Positions 15,753 to 23,244 of a stretch of 51,142 bases of DNA are shown here, one piece after another (the first letter of the stretch is position 1; each line of letters begins with the position of its first letter). Under the pieces are notes generated by a model, which saw only the letters and a program-made list of their open reading frames with translations, made no database searches and was not told where the DNA came from. Position numbers and translations under genes: made by a program. The DNA comes from Paludibacteraceae bacterium (lineage in GTDB: Bacteria; Bacteroidota; Bacteroidia; Bacteroidales; Paludibacteraceae): assembly GCA_017447875.1 (NCBI GenBank), contig JAFSMP010000016.1, positions 1-51,142 of the forward strand, given 5' to 3'.

Positions 15753-16703
15753 ATGAGCGAAATCAAGATATTCTATAAAGATAAGGAGAAGATCAAGGTA
15801 GCACGCACCATCTCCGCGTTGAAGGAACTGGATAAGAAAGATATTATCTGGATCGACCTGCTGGATGTGAGCGATAAGACGGAGGATACGTTGGAGGGAT
15901 TCCTGAAGATCGATATCCAGGAAGATGAAGAGATGGAGGAGATCGAGCTCTCGAGTCGTTATGTGCAGACGGATGACTCGATTGTGGCGAACTCAAACTT
16001 CCTGAAGAATAACTTCGAGATGGAGCCGGTTAACTTCATTCTGAAGAACGGTATCTTGGTGTCTATCCGCGACCATGAGTTGGACAGTTTCAATGAGACC
16101 TTCAAGAAAATATTCGTGAACACGCGTAATTTCCCGACGGGTTATCACGTGTTGGTTGCGCTGTTTGAGACCCGTGTGGAGAAGGATGCCGACTTGATCG
16201 AGGACACGACGGATATGATCACCGCGCTTTCTCAACAGATCAATGCGGAGTCGGATCACGTAGATGAGGACTTGCTGGTTCAGATCAAGGACCTGCAAGA
16301 AAAAGTGACTATTATCCGACAGAACATTATGGATAAGCAGCGCGTTATCTCGAATATATTAAAGTGCGACTTCTTTCCGGAAGAGCTGTACCCGCGTCTG
16401 ACGATGATTATCAAGGATATCAACTCGCTTTTCGACTACACGCGTTTCGGTTTTGACCGTCTGGACTACCTGCAGGATACCTTCCTCGGTTTGGTAAACA
16501 TTGAGCAGAACAAGATCATCAAGATATTCACGGTCATCAACATCATCTTCCTGCCGCCTACACTGATCGGTAGTTTATACGGAATGAACTTCGACTTTAT
16601 GCCGGAACTTCACTGGCAGTTCGGCTATGCTTGGGCGTTAGGTTTGATGGTGATGAGTGTAGTAGTTATCTTGCTGATATTCAAACTTAAAAAGTGGTTA
16701 TAA
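15753..16703 (+). CDS. corA: CorA-family magnesium/cobalt transporter
   Basis: This is a pentameric inner-membrane channel for Mg2+ and related divalent cations. The ATG at 15753 is chosen over an in-frame TTG at 15723, which lies within rsmA and the repeat array. The long acidic cytoplasmic domain (for example 'DIQEDEEMEEIELSSRYVQT') leads through the extended stalk helix to two C-terminal membrane helices. The signature GMNF sits in 'LIGSLYGMNFDFMPELHW' at the pore mouth, and the basic end KLKKWL is typical. At 316 residues the length is normal. It is second in an operon with rsmA. No magnesium-sensing leader is visible; the spacer is only a repeat. Confidence 0.9.
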   Translation: MSEIKIFYKDKEKIKVARTISALKELDKKDIIWIDLLDVSDKTEDTLEGFLKIDIQEDEEMEEIELSSRYVQTDDSIVANSNFLKNNFEMEPVNFILKNGILVSIRDHELDSFNETFKKIFVNTRNFPTGYHVLVALFETRVEKDADLIEDTTDMITALSQQINAESDHVDEDLLVQIKDLQEKVTIIRQNIMDKQRVISNILKCDFFPEELYPRLTMIIKDINSLFDYTRFGFDRLDYLQDTFLGLVNIEQNKIIKIFTVINIIFLPPTLIGSLYGMNFDFMPELHWQFGYAWALGLMVMSVVVILLIFKLKKWL

Positions 16704-16863
16704 ACAAGTTGTTAACAAGGTATATGTTACACAGAAGAAAACTTGTTCCACGTTGCAGTTATCAAAACAAACTACATTTCGTATTCAATAAAAAAGTGTT
16801 TTAATCCGTTGAAATCGAGAGAAGTTGATGAGTTATTAACAGAATTAACAGGTAATACTATTT

Positions 16864-17841
16864 ATGGATTTAAAAAATAAAGAATATATTGATAAAATAA
16901 AATCTTTAGCGAAGGCGAAGAAGGCTGTTATTTTTGCGCACTATTATACAAGGCCGGAGATACAAGAATGTGCCGATTTTATCGGAGATTCGTTGGCGTT
17001 GGCACAACAGGCTACGCGCGTGGACGCGGATATATTAGTAATGTGCGGTGTGCATTTCATGGGTGAGACGATGAAGATCCTGTGTCCGGATAAGAAAGTG
17101 CTGATACCGGATATGGAGGCAGGGTGTTCGTTGGCGGACTCGTGTAAGGCAGATGAACTCAAAGAGTTAATAATTAAAAATTCAAAATTAAAAATTCAAA
17201 ATTGCGATGCCGGTGAAAAGCCGATCGTAGTATCCTACGTGAACACGAGTGCGGAGGTGAAGGCACTGACGGATGTGGTGGTGACGTCTTCGAACGCCAA
17301 GAAGATAGTAGACCAGTTACCGAAGGACGCCAAGATCATCTTCGGTCCGGATCATAACTTAGGCAGTTATATCAACAGCGTAACGGGACGCAATATGATT
17401 CTTTGGAACGGAGCGTGCCACGTACACAGCCGTTTCAGTTTGGATGCGCTGTTGGCACTGAAAGCTGCCAATCCGGGTGTAGAGGTGTTAGCTCATCCGG
17501 AATGTAAGGCACCTATCTTGGCGCAGAGCGACGTGATCGGTTCGACGAAGGCCTTGCTCGAGCACACGATTAGATCGTCCGCCAAACGCTTTATAATAGC
17601 TACAGAAAGCGGTATTCTGTTTGAGATGAAGCGTGCGTGTCCGGATAAGGAGTTTATTCCGGTTCCACCGGAAGTGACGGAAGGCGTGGGTTGCAGTTGC
17701 AACGAATGCGAGTACATGCGGATGAATACGCTGGAGAAGTTGTATGACTGTCTGCTGAATGAAAGTCCGGAAATGGTGGTACCAAAAGAGACAGCCGCTA
17801 AAGCCGTCTCTTCGATCCAACGGATGCTGGAGATGAGTTGA
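16864..17841 (+). CDS. nadA: Quinolinate synthase NadA
   Basis: NadA condenses iminoaspartate with dihydroxyacetone phosphate to quinolinate in de novo NAD synthesis and carries a [4Fe-4S] cluster. The three expected cysteine ligands are visible in 'MEAGCSLADSC', 'NGACHVH' and 'GVGCSCNECEYM'. The start 'MDLKNKEYIDKIKSLAKAKK' matches the family. Residues about 100-119 ('IIKNSKLKIQN' plus flanks) are an in-frame insertion encoded by a short tandem repeat, in a surface loop before the conserved 'VVSYVNTSAEVKA'. No nadB or nadC is in the window. The 160-nt gap upstream shows no clear promoter. The stop codon abuts the end of the convergent gene with no spacer. Confidence 0.95.
   Translation: MDLKNKEYIDKIKSLAKAKKAVIFAHYYTRPEIQECADFIGDSLALAQQATRVDADILVMCGVHFMGETMKILCPDKKVLIPDMEAGCSLADSCKADELKELIIKNSKLKIQNCDAGEKPIVVSYVNTSAEVKALTDVVVTSSNAKKIVDQLPKDAKIIFGPDHNLGSYINSVTGRNMILWNGACHVHSRFSLDALLALKAANPGVEVLAHPECKAPILAQSDVIGSTKALLEHTIRSSAKRFIIATESGILFEMKRACPDKEFIPVPPEVTEGVGCSCNECEYMRMNTLEKLYDCLLNESPEMVVPKETAAKAVSSIQRMLEMS
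17161..17210. repeat. In-frame AT-rich short tandem repeat in nadA
   Basis: Units of AAAAATTC / AAAATTAA encode 'IIKNSKLKIQN' within quinolinate synthase, where relatives have a shorter loop. The unit resembles the intergenic arrays at 15719, 46566 and 47025. Confidence 0.75.
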
Positions 17842-18420
17842 TTATTTTTTCTTCTTAGGTTTGATCTTCTTACCGAAGTTATAGCCTACGCGCAGAGACG
17901 GTTCGATAGTGACCGTCTCTTTTGCTAAAGACACATAGTAAGCGAGTTGTCCCATAATGTACCAGTTACTCTTGAGCATGCGGCCGAAGCGGACTTCGAG
18001 GGGCAGCACCAGGTCCATATCGACAAAGGCTATACCGGTTGCGGGACAGAAACCGATTAAGAAGGGTTGATTAGTAAGGTAACCAAACTCCATCATGATA
18101 CCCGCCGAGACGGTGACGTCGATGAAATGGTTATCGTACTTATCGAACTTACCGTACAGGTAGGGATGAAACTCCCGCAGAAATCCCGCTCCTCCGCTGA
18201 TATACATACCCATTGCAAAACGATCGTTGATGGGTTTGGCGAAGTCATACCCGATATGTCCGTTCACACCTCCTGCTTTGAGGTCCACCACTTCTAAGGG
18301 TATACCCGGTCCAAAACTCAGACCCTTGATCCATCTATGGTCGCGTTTGATGCTTATCGAATCTTGTGCCAAAACGGCTATGCTGCAGGCTAAAGCCAGT
18401 ATAAAAAAGATCTTTCTCAT
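17842..18420 (-). CDS. Outer-membrane beta-barrel-like protein
   Basis: This 192-residue protein has a signal peptide (MRKIFFILALACSIAVLA) and then repeated strands of alternating hydrophobic residues with many glycines and aromatics ('MGMYISGGAGFLREF', 'IMGQLAYYVSLAKETV', 'PSLRVGYNFGKK'), the pattern of a small 8-10-stranded porin-like barrel. The C-terminus ends in a lysine run (KKIKPKKKK) beyond the last strand. Its start overlaps the stop of the upstream glycoside hydrolase by ATGA, so they are coupled. It converges directly on nadA without a visible terminator. The exact function is unknown; accessory barrel for the surface hydrolase is an inference. Confidence 0.7.
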   Translation of the reverse strand: MRKIFFILALACSIAVLAQDSISIKRDHRWIKGLSFGPGIPLEVVDLKAGGVNGHIGYDFAKPINDRFAMGMYISGGAGFLREFHPYLYGKFDKYDNHFIDVTVSAGIMMEFGYLTNQPFLIGFCPATGIAFVDMDLVLPLEVRFGRMLKSNWYIMGQLAYYVSLAKETVTIEPSLRVGYNFGKKIKPKKKK

Positions 18421-20327
18421 TGTTTGACGATATTCTTATGGTTCAACAAGATGGTTTTTGCTGTGCCTTTTTTGCCGTTGAAATCGAACATAGCCATGGA
18501 GTACCAACCTTTGTAGTCGGGTGCCCAGTATCGGATACCGGCCATCCCGTTGGTCTTACCCCACGCGATGACATCGGTGTAGATATCCGCTTGACCTTGC
18601 GGGGTCTTCTCATAGTCGTCCAGTTGCTTGTTCCATCCCGCAAACGGACCGTCCATCGGACCGGACGGGTACGCAAATTCTCCGATAAATACGGGGATAT
18701 GGCATTTCTTATTGATACGTGTGACGGTCTTGGTGAGCAGCTCTTTCTTATCGAAGGACATAGCGGGTGCAGAGGGATAATAACTGATACCGGCGGTCTC
18801 CATGTCATACCCGTGTGAGGCCATATAGCGGAAGAACGAGGCGCAGGCACGCGGGGTGAAGACCACAGTTGCTATATGCGTGGAGAACTTGACGTTCGAA
18901 GCATCAATACCGGCTTTGCTGTATGCTTTGAGCACCCCTTTTTTGACCGCTGCAAGGGTCTTGGCTTCGTATTTCCATACGTGTTTTTTCAACCACCAGA
19001 CGGAGAACACGGCAGACATATAGCGTTTCATCGCGGATGCACTGCCTAATTTTTTATCCACGGCAGTCTTCTGACCCATTCCTACTCCTGCAAAACCGAA
19101 GTTGGCTTCGTTACCGAGATTCCAGTTCCGCACCGTGACACCGGTTGCGAGGATGGAGTCAGCGACGAACTCACCGTACGCTTCCAGCACCGTGCATATC
19201 TCCGTGAGACTCATGTCCTCCCATTTCTTACCATTCTGCAGGGCGTAGATGGCAGGATATTCCTCGAACCGCGGTGCTTGAATCTTATCCATATCCATGT
19301 AGATATACGCGCCCATGATCTCCGGATTGATCGGCATATTGAGCGACTTGGCGATGCGGCATAACTCCAGGGCTTGGTCGAAGGTGTGCGCATTCGCGTT
19401 CTCATCTTTCTCGCCGTCAACGGTGTTATCCAGCGTGCCGTCTGCGTTGAAGGTGCGGTGCCGTTTGGTAGCGATGCGGACGTACATCTCCGTAGAACCC
19501 AGACTGCGGTAGATGCTCTGTAACTGTTCAGGTGTGGTAGCGGTTTGGTTACCCACCTCGAAGGTGTATCCTTCTTCGAACTGATTAAGGCTGAACGGAC
19601 TCAGGGACAGCGCCACACGGAAAGGTTCGTTCTCGGCCTGCATTGCCTCCACTTTCTTGCGGTCATAGACAAAAGTGACGGTGTCGTCCGTACTGATTAT
19701 CTGCGAGGCCTGCGCACTGATTTCCGTACCGTTGATGATGGCATAACCGATATACTCCATGTTATCACCGGCTTGCAACAGTTCGGTCTTATCCACTTTT
19801 ATCTCACGGTCAGGCTTTTCAGTAAAACCGTAATAATCAATACGATTAGAGTACGATCTTTCTTTACAGAACATCACGAACGATGCGCGTTTACCTTGGT
19901 AGAGCGCCGCAAACAGATGGGTGCCTTTTTCAGCTGCGGTAACCTGAAAACGATGGGTACCGGCTTCCAAATGGATGCCATGTGCGGTCTCGATCATTCC
20001 TCTCACATTGATCATCACCAACTGCACATCACCTTCTTCTTCGATGGTAAGACATATCTCGGTGGTTCCTTCAAACGGGTTGGGCGTGTTCTGATAGATC
20101 TCAATTCCTTTGTCCTGACTGTAATCCGCGATATCCACGGCATTATCCTTGGTGAGCACCGTGTCGGTGTACAGCATCATACCATGCCAACCTTGCGTAT
20201 GGTTGATAATCACCACGCGGTCCAGCTCCACATGATTCCCTTCCGTGTCCTGTGCGGTGAAGGTCACTGTCTGCGCAGACACCCAACAGCAGATAGTCAG
20301 CAGCGAAAAAAGTAAAATTTTTCTCAT
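18417..20327 (-). CDS. Secreted GH-A clan glycoside hydrolase (GH53-like) with internal type IX-like sorting domain
   Basis: This 636-residue protein has a signal peptide (1-18), a type IX secretion sorting-like domain at residues about 77-152, a short beta domain, and a TIM-barrel hydrolase from about 235 to the end. Barrel landmarks are the acid/base 'NWNLGNEANFG' (E407), 'AGISYYPSAPAM' and the nucleophile 'FIGEFAYPSG' (E550), reminiscent of GH53 endo-galactanases, although the GH53 'HYSD' block is missing, so the family is uncertain. The sorting-like domain ('QNTPNPFEGTTEICLTI', 'EAGTHRF', 'GTHLFAALYQGKRAS') normally sits at the C-terminus; here it is N-terminal. The start is the ATG at 20327, 22 nt after the -7 box. 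It is coupled to a barrel protein. Confidence 0.75.
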   Translation of the reverse strand: MRKILLFSLLTICCWVSAQTVTFTAQDTEGNHVELDRVVIINHTQGWHGMMLYTDTVLTKDNAVDIADYSQDKGIEIYQNTPNPFEGTTEICLTIEEEGDVQLVMINVRGMIETAHGIHLEAGTHRFQVTAAEKGTHLFAALYQGKRASFVMFCKERSYSNRIDYYGFTEKPDREIKVDKTELLQAGDNMEYIGYAIINGTEISAQASQIISTDDTVTFVYDRKKVEAMQAENEPFRVALSLSPFSLNQFEEGYTFEVGNQTATTPEQLQSIYRSLGSTEMYVRIATKRHRTFNADGTLDNTVDGEKDENANAHTFDQALELCRIAKSLNMPINPEIMGAYIYMDMDKIQAPRFEEYPAIYALQNGKKWEDMSLTEICTVLEAYGEFVADSILATGVTVRNWNLGNEANFGFAGVGMGQKTAVDKKLGSASAMKRYMSAVFSVWWLKKHVWKYEAKTLAAVKKGVLKAYSKAGIDASNVKFSTHIATVVFTPRACASFFRYMASHGYDMETAGISYYPSAPAMSFDKKELLTKTVTRINKKCHIPVFIGEFAYPSGPMDGPFAGWNKQLDDYEKTPQGQADIYTDVIAWGKTNGMAGIRYWAPDYKGWYSMAMFDFNGKKGTAKTILLNHKNIVKQ

Positions 20328-20348
20328 AAAAGCATTTTTTTGATACTG

Positions 20349-20379
20349 CAAAGGTACTGCTTTTATTTGAAATACGCAA
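20349..20379 (-). promoter_or_regulatory. Bacteroidota-type promoter of the glycoside hydrolase operon
   Basis: TTG at 20379-20377, a 20-nt spacer and TACCTTTG at 20356-20349. It sits between the hydrolase start and the end of the upstream esterase gene. Confidence 0.8.
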
Positions 20380-20395
20380 ATTATCGCTGTTTATT

Positions 20396-21169
20396 TTAGT
20401 CTTTTGGTTGATTTTTTAAGCTATTCTCCAAGAAATCCGACAGGCATAGCCGCCACATGTGCCAGTTATGATTGCCGTGGAAGTGCACGAAGCGGTGGGT
20501 ATAACCGGCACGGGAAATGCGACGGTGAAAACGTTTTCCGCTGGGTGCGAATATATCCTTGGTGCCGACATAAACTGAGTAATGCTGGGTAGAGTCCTTG
20601 GGTAACTGGTCCTTATGCAAGACAGGAGAGAAGAGTCCCACGGTGCGTATCCGGTCCGGACGGAGGTTCGCTACGTTCGCTGCCATTCGGGCCCCGTCAC
20701 TAAGTCCGGCTATCGCACAGTCCGAGACCTGATAGGTAGTATCTATATGGTCGATCAGGTCACTGATGGCATACTCTAACACGTGCTCGTGCGTCAGCTT
20801 GCCGTAGTGCGTCACGCATTTCCACAGGTTACCATGGTCTATTGGTCGCTGCTTGAAAGGCCATTTATTACAGTCCGGCATAATGAGTATCACGGGTTCA
20901 CAACGCCCGGTTGCTATCAACGCTTCTAACGTGTCTATCGCGTCACCTTTGTCCTGCCATGAACCCTCATAGCCGTTGATACCGTGGATGAGATAAAGAC
21001 ATTTACCATTTACCATTTGAGGTGGGATATAAATATCCACCCTTCTCTCTATCTGCTCGTGATGGCTGAACCAGCGGGTATGGATGATGTTATGCCGTAC
21101 GACCGTAGTGTCCGATGAGCGGATGATGAGCGGCAGCAGGCATAGGAGTAATAAGAGGATACGTCGCAT
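20396..21169 (-). CDS. Secreted alpha/beta-hydrolase esterase (putative esterase/CE1-like)
   Basis: This 257-residue hydrolase has a signal peptide (MRRILLLLLCLLPLIIRSS) when read from the ATG at 21169. It shows the fold landmarks of PF00756 esterases: 'CLYLIHGINGYEGSW' (oxyanion region), 'PVILIMPDCN', the nucleophile elbow 'IAGLSDGAR', and the catalytic histidine in 'FHGNHNWHMWR'. Such enzymes act on acetyl or feruloyl esters of polysaccharides, or on other esters. The loop 'PPQMVNGK' is encoded by short tandem repeats. The start lies 80 nt inside the end of the glycosyltransferase gene, an unusually long overlap. It is co-transcribed with that gene and followed by the promoter of the hydrolase operon. 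Confidence 0.75.
   Translation of the reverse strand: MRRILLLLLCLLPLIIRSSDTTVVRHNIIHTRWFSHHEQIERRVDIYIPPQMVNGKCLYLIHGINGYEGSWQDKGDAIDTLEALIATGRCEPVILIMPDCNKWPFKQRPIDHGNLWKCVTHYGKLTHEHVLEYAISDLIDHIDTTYQVSDCAIAGLSDGARMAANVANLRPDRIRTVGLFSPVLHKDQLPKDSTQHYSVYVGTKDIFAPSGKRFHRRISRAGYTHRFVHFHGNHNWHMWRLCLSDFLENSLKNQPKD
21000..21020. repeat. Short tandem repeat within the esterase gene
   Basis: Three CATTTAC/CATTTGA units encode 'QMVNGK', just before the conserved beta strand and HG motif. Confidence 0.6.
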
Positions 21170-22337
21170 GGTTCTTTTCGTAGATGGCTTTTTGGAACAT
21201 GTCAATCAGGGCTTGTGCACAGTTAGCGATCTCATACTGCTTCATTGATTCGGCATAACGGAAACCCATTTCCCAACGCTCTTGCGGGTGGTCGAACCAG
21301 TAGTCGATGCGGTTAGCGAGTGCTTGTGCATCACCGGCAGGATACGTGCTTCGATCGTCCAGCGCGTACGTGGCTGTACCGGATAGTTTGGCGGTTGCAA
21401 TCACCGGCACTACCGCTTGTTGCAAGGCCTCAGTGATACTCATTCCTTCCACCTCCACGAACGCACAGTGCACCGCCAAGTCGGCTTTCGCAGCCAGTTG
21501 CCGCAAGCCTTCCCGGTTGTAAAATCCGACGATAGGTTGATAACCCACTACACCATCTCGATAGAGTTGCTCCGCCATCTTCGTGTACTCGTCCAGTTTC
21601 GGTCCGCGACCGGCTATATGCAGACGAATACGCTTGGCGTACTTGCTGAGGCGGAGTGCCTTGTAGAGCGTAGGTTGATCTTTCTCGATAGCCGTGCGAC
21701 CGATATAGATCAGATCCAACGGGCGGTTCTCATCCAAATAGTCTTCAGGCGGAGTAGTAGGACGGATGCACTTATCCGGAATCACACCGTTAGATAACGT
21801 GAAACACTTGGCTTTTACATGATGGCGCTCCAAGCGTTCCCGCACGTTGTCAGTCGGGCACTGAAGGTAACTATAGTTATCGTAGAACACGCGGCACCAG
21901 TAGCGGTAGAGTGCTTCACAAAACAGGTTACCACCGGTAAATCCGAGACAGTTATATACGATATTCTCCGGGTGTACGTGATACGTGCCCGTGATGGGTT
22001 TGCCGAGTTTGCGTGCCCAGTTCATCGCTGCGTGATGCAAGAAGAAGGTCTCTTCCAGATGAATAACATCCGCCCAACGTACCGCTTCCTCCACCTGTGA
22101 TCCATGCCAATCGGCATACGCGTAACCGAACGAATCCAACATCGGTTGCATCAGCGGAAAATGAAACTTCTCCATCGGATATTCCGGTTGCGGTCCATCG
22201 GAATTCTCGAAGTTTTTACCCGATAATACCCGCACTTCCTGACCGGCAGCACGCAGTGCCTGTACCGTTCTTCTTGCTGACTCATCCAACCCGTTTCCTT
22301 GGCTGAAATAGCTATTCACTACAAATAAAATACGCAT
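21090..22337 (-). CDS. GT4-family glycosyltransferase
   Basis: This GT-B fold transferase of 415 residues probably adds a sugar to a lipid or surface polysaccharide in the cytoplasm. The N-terminal half opens with 'MRILFVVNSYFSQGNGLDES' (acceptor-side glycine loop) and contains 'VIHLEETFFLHHAAMNWAR' and 'GTYHVHPENIV'. The C-terminal donor domain has 'LIYIGRTAIEKDQPTLYKAL', 'LHIAGRGPKL' and the E-x7-E motif 'EVEGMSITEALQQ'. The natural family end would be near 'MFQKAIYEK'; the last 30 residues ('NHATYPLITPMPAAAHHPL...') lie in the overlap with the esterase and may reflect loss of an earlier stop. The acceptor is unknown. It has its own promoter. Confidence 0.85.
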   Translation of the reverse strand: MRILFVVNSYFSQGNGLDESARRTVQALRAAGQEVRVLSGKNFENSDGPQPEYPMEKFHFPLMQPMLDSFGYAYADWHGSQVEEAVRWADVIHLEETFFLHHAAMNWARKLGKPITGTYHVHPENIVYNCLGFTGGNLFCEALYRYWCRVFYDNYSYLQCPTDNVRERLERHHVKAKCFTLSNGVIPDKCIRPTTPPEDYLDENRPLDLIYIGRTAIEKDQPTLYKALRLSKYAKRIRLHIAGRGPKLDEYTKMAEQLYRDGVVGYQPIVGFYNREGLRQLAAKADLAVHCAFVEVEGMSITEALQQAVVPVIATAKLSGTATYALDDRSTYPAGDAQALANRIDYWFDHPQERWEMGFRYAESMKQYEIANCAQALIDMFQKAIYEKNHATYPLITPMPAAAHHPLIGHYGRTA

Positions 22338-22368
22338 ACTTTTACAATCTTTTTTGTTAATTCGACTG

Positions 22369-22399
22369 CAAAAGTACTGCTTTTCTATGAATTGTGCAA
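22369..22399 (-). promoter_or_regulatory. Bacteroidota-type promoter of the glycosyltransferase-esterase operon
   Basis: TTG at 22399-22397, a 20-nt spacer and TACTTTTG at 22376-22369. Confidence 0.75.
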
Positions 22400-22463
22400 A
22401 TGGTTAATATAAATCGTAAATAAAAACCTAAAATACGTCGATAAATATGACGTTTAGTAGTTT

Positions 22464-23243
22464 TTATCTTAAAAATCGTACCATTCTCCATTCGCCGTTA
22501 CAAACGGTTTCGATGGGATGAAGGTTATAGGAAGCGGCAGAATCGACAAGTGCCGGAATGTCGGATTCATAGAATCCGCTGAGCCATAACTGTCCACCGG
22601 GAGCCAGGCAGGCGGCATAAGAGGGCATGTTGGCGAGTAGGATATTACGGTGGATGTTGGCGAGGATAAGGGTGAAAGGTGAAAGGTTATAGGTTAAAGG
22701 ATCCAAGACCGGTCCACAGAGATCTACTTCGATGGATTCGTTATTCAGCGCGGCATTCTCTTTGGCGTTGCTTACACTCTTATCGTCGATATCCAGCGCC
22801 AGCACCGATTCAGCTCCAAGTCGTTTGGCGAAGATAGCCAGCACACCGGTTCCGGTTCCGTGGTCCAAGACGCGCTTGCCATTCAGGTCGGTGGTCATCA
22901 GGGCATCGATCATCATCGACGTCGTCTCATGGTGCCCCGCACCGAAGGCGCAATGCGGGATGATACGCACACCCAGAGGTAATTCCTGCATCGGATGTTC
23001 AGCCTCCCACGTGGCATTCCAGTTCTCATCCGGGCACGGTTCGATGCTCAGCAGTTGAGCCTTCTCCGTGTTCGCAAACAGCGCTTCTATCGCCGATTGA
23101 TTGGCGGTCCATAATTCCGAAGGGATATAGGCATCCTGACCGTCAAAGGTGTCAAAACCTGCGTCAAAAAGCGACTGCACGAACAGATCGTTTTGCCATT
23201 CTTCGTCAAAATGCAGGTCGATATGGGCGACGTGGTATCTCAT
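22464..23243 (-). CDS. prmA: Ribosomal protein L11 methyltransferase PrmA
   Basis: PrmA trimethylates ribosomal protein L11. The N-terminal substrate domain ('MRYHVAHIDLHFDEEWQNDL') is followed by the family landmarks 'IIPHCAFGAGHHETTSMM', the SAM site 'VLDHGTGTGVLAIFAKRLGA', 'VLALDIDD' and the 'LILANIHRNILL' block equivalent to the N-P-P-Y region. Between 'IEVDLCG' and 'LILANI' the sequence 'LDPLTYNLSPFT' is encoded by short repeats and replaces the usual short 'FD' turn. At 259 residues it is a little shorter than proteobacterial versions, as is usual in this phylum. Its ATG is one base after the DUF2851 stop, so the two are coupled. Confidence 0.95.
   Translation of the reverse strand: MRYHVAHIDLHFDEEWQNDLFVQSLFDAGFDTFDGQDAYIPSELWTANQSAIEALFANTEKAQLLSIEPCPDENWNATWEAEHPMQELPLGVRIIPHCAFGAGHHETTSMMIDALMTTDLNGKRVLDHGTGTGVLAIFAKRLGAESVLALDIDDKSVSNAKENAALNNESIEVDLCGPVLDPLTYNLSPFTLILANIHRNILLANMPSYAACLAPGGQLWLSGFYESDIPALVDSAASYNLHPIETVCNGEWRMVRFLR
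22671..22700. repeat. In-frame short tandem repeat in prmA
   Basis: GGTGAAA/GGTTATA/GGTTAAA units encode 'DPLTYNLSPFT', directly before the catalytic-site strand. Confidence 0.7.
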
Positions 23244-23244
23244 G

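Noticed and set aside
16744-16759. Second parS site upstream of nadA
   Set aside because: Only the left half (TGTTCCACGT) matches; the right half differs at most positions, so it is not a palindrome.
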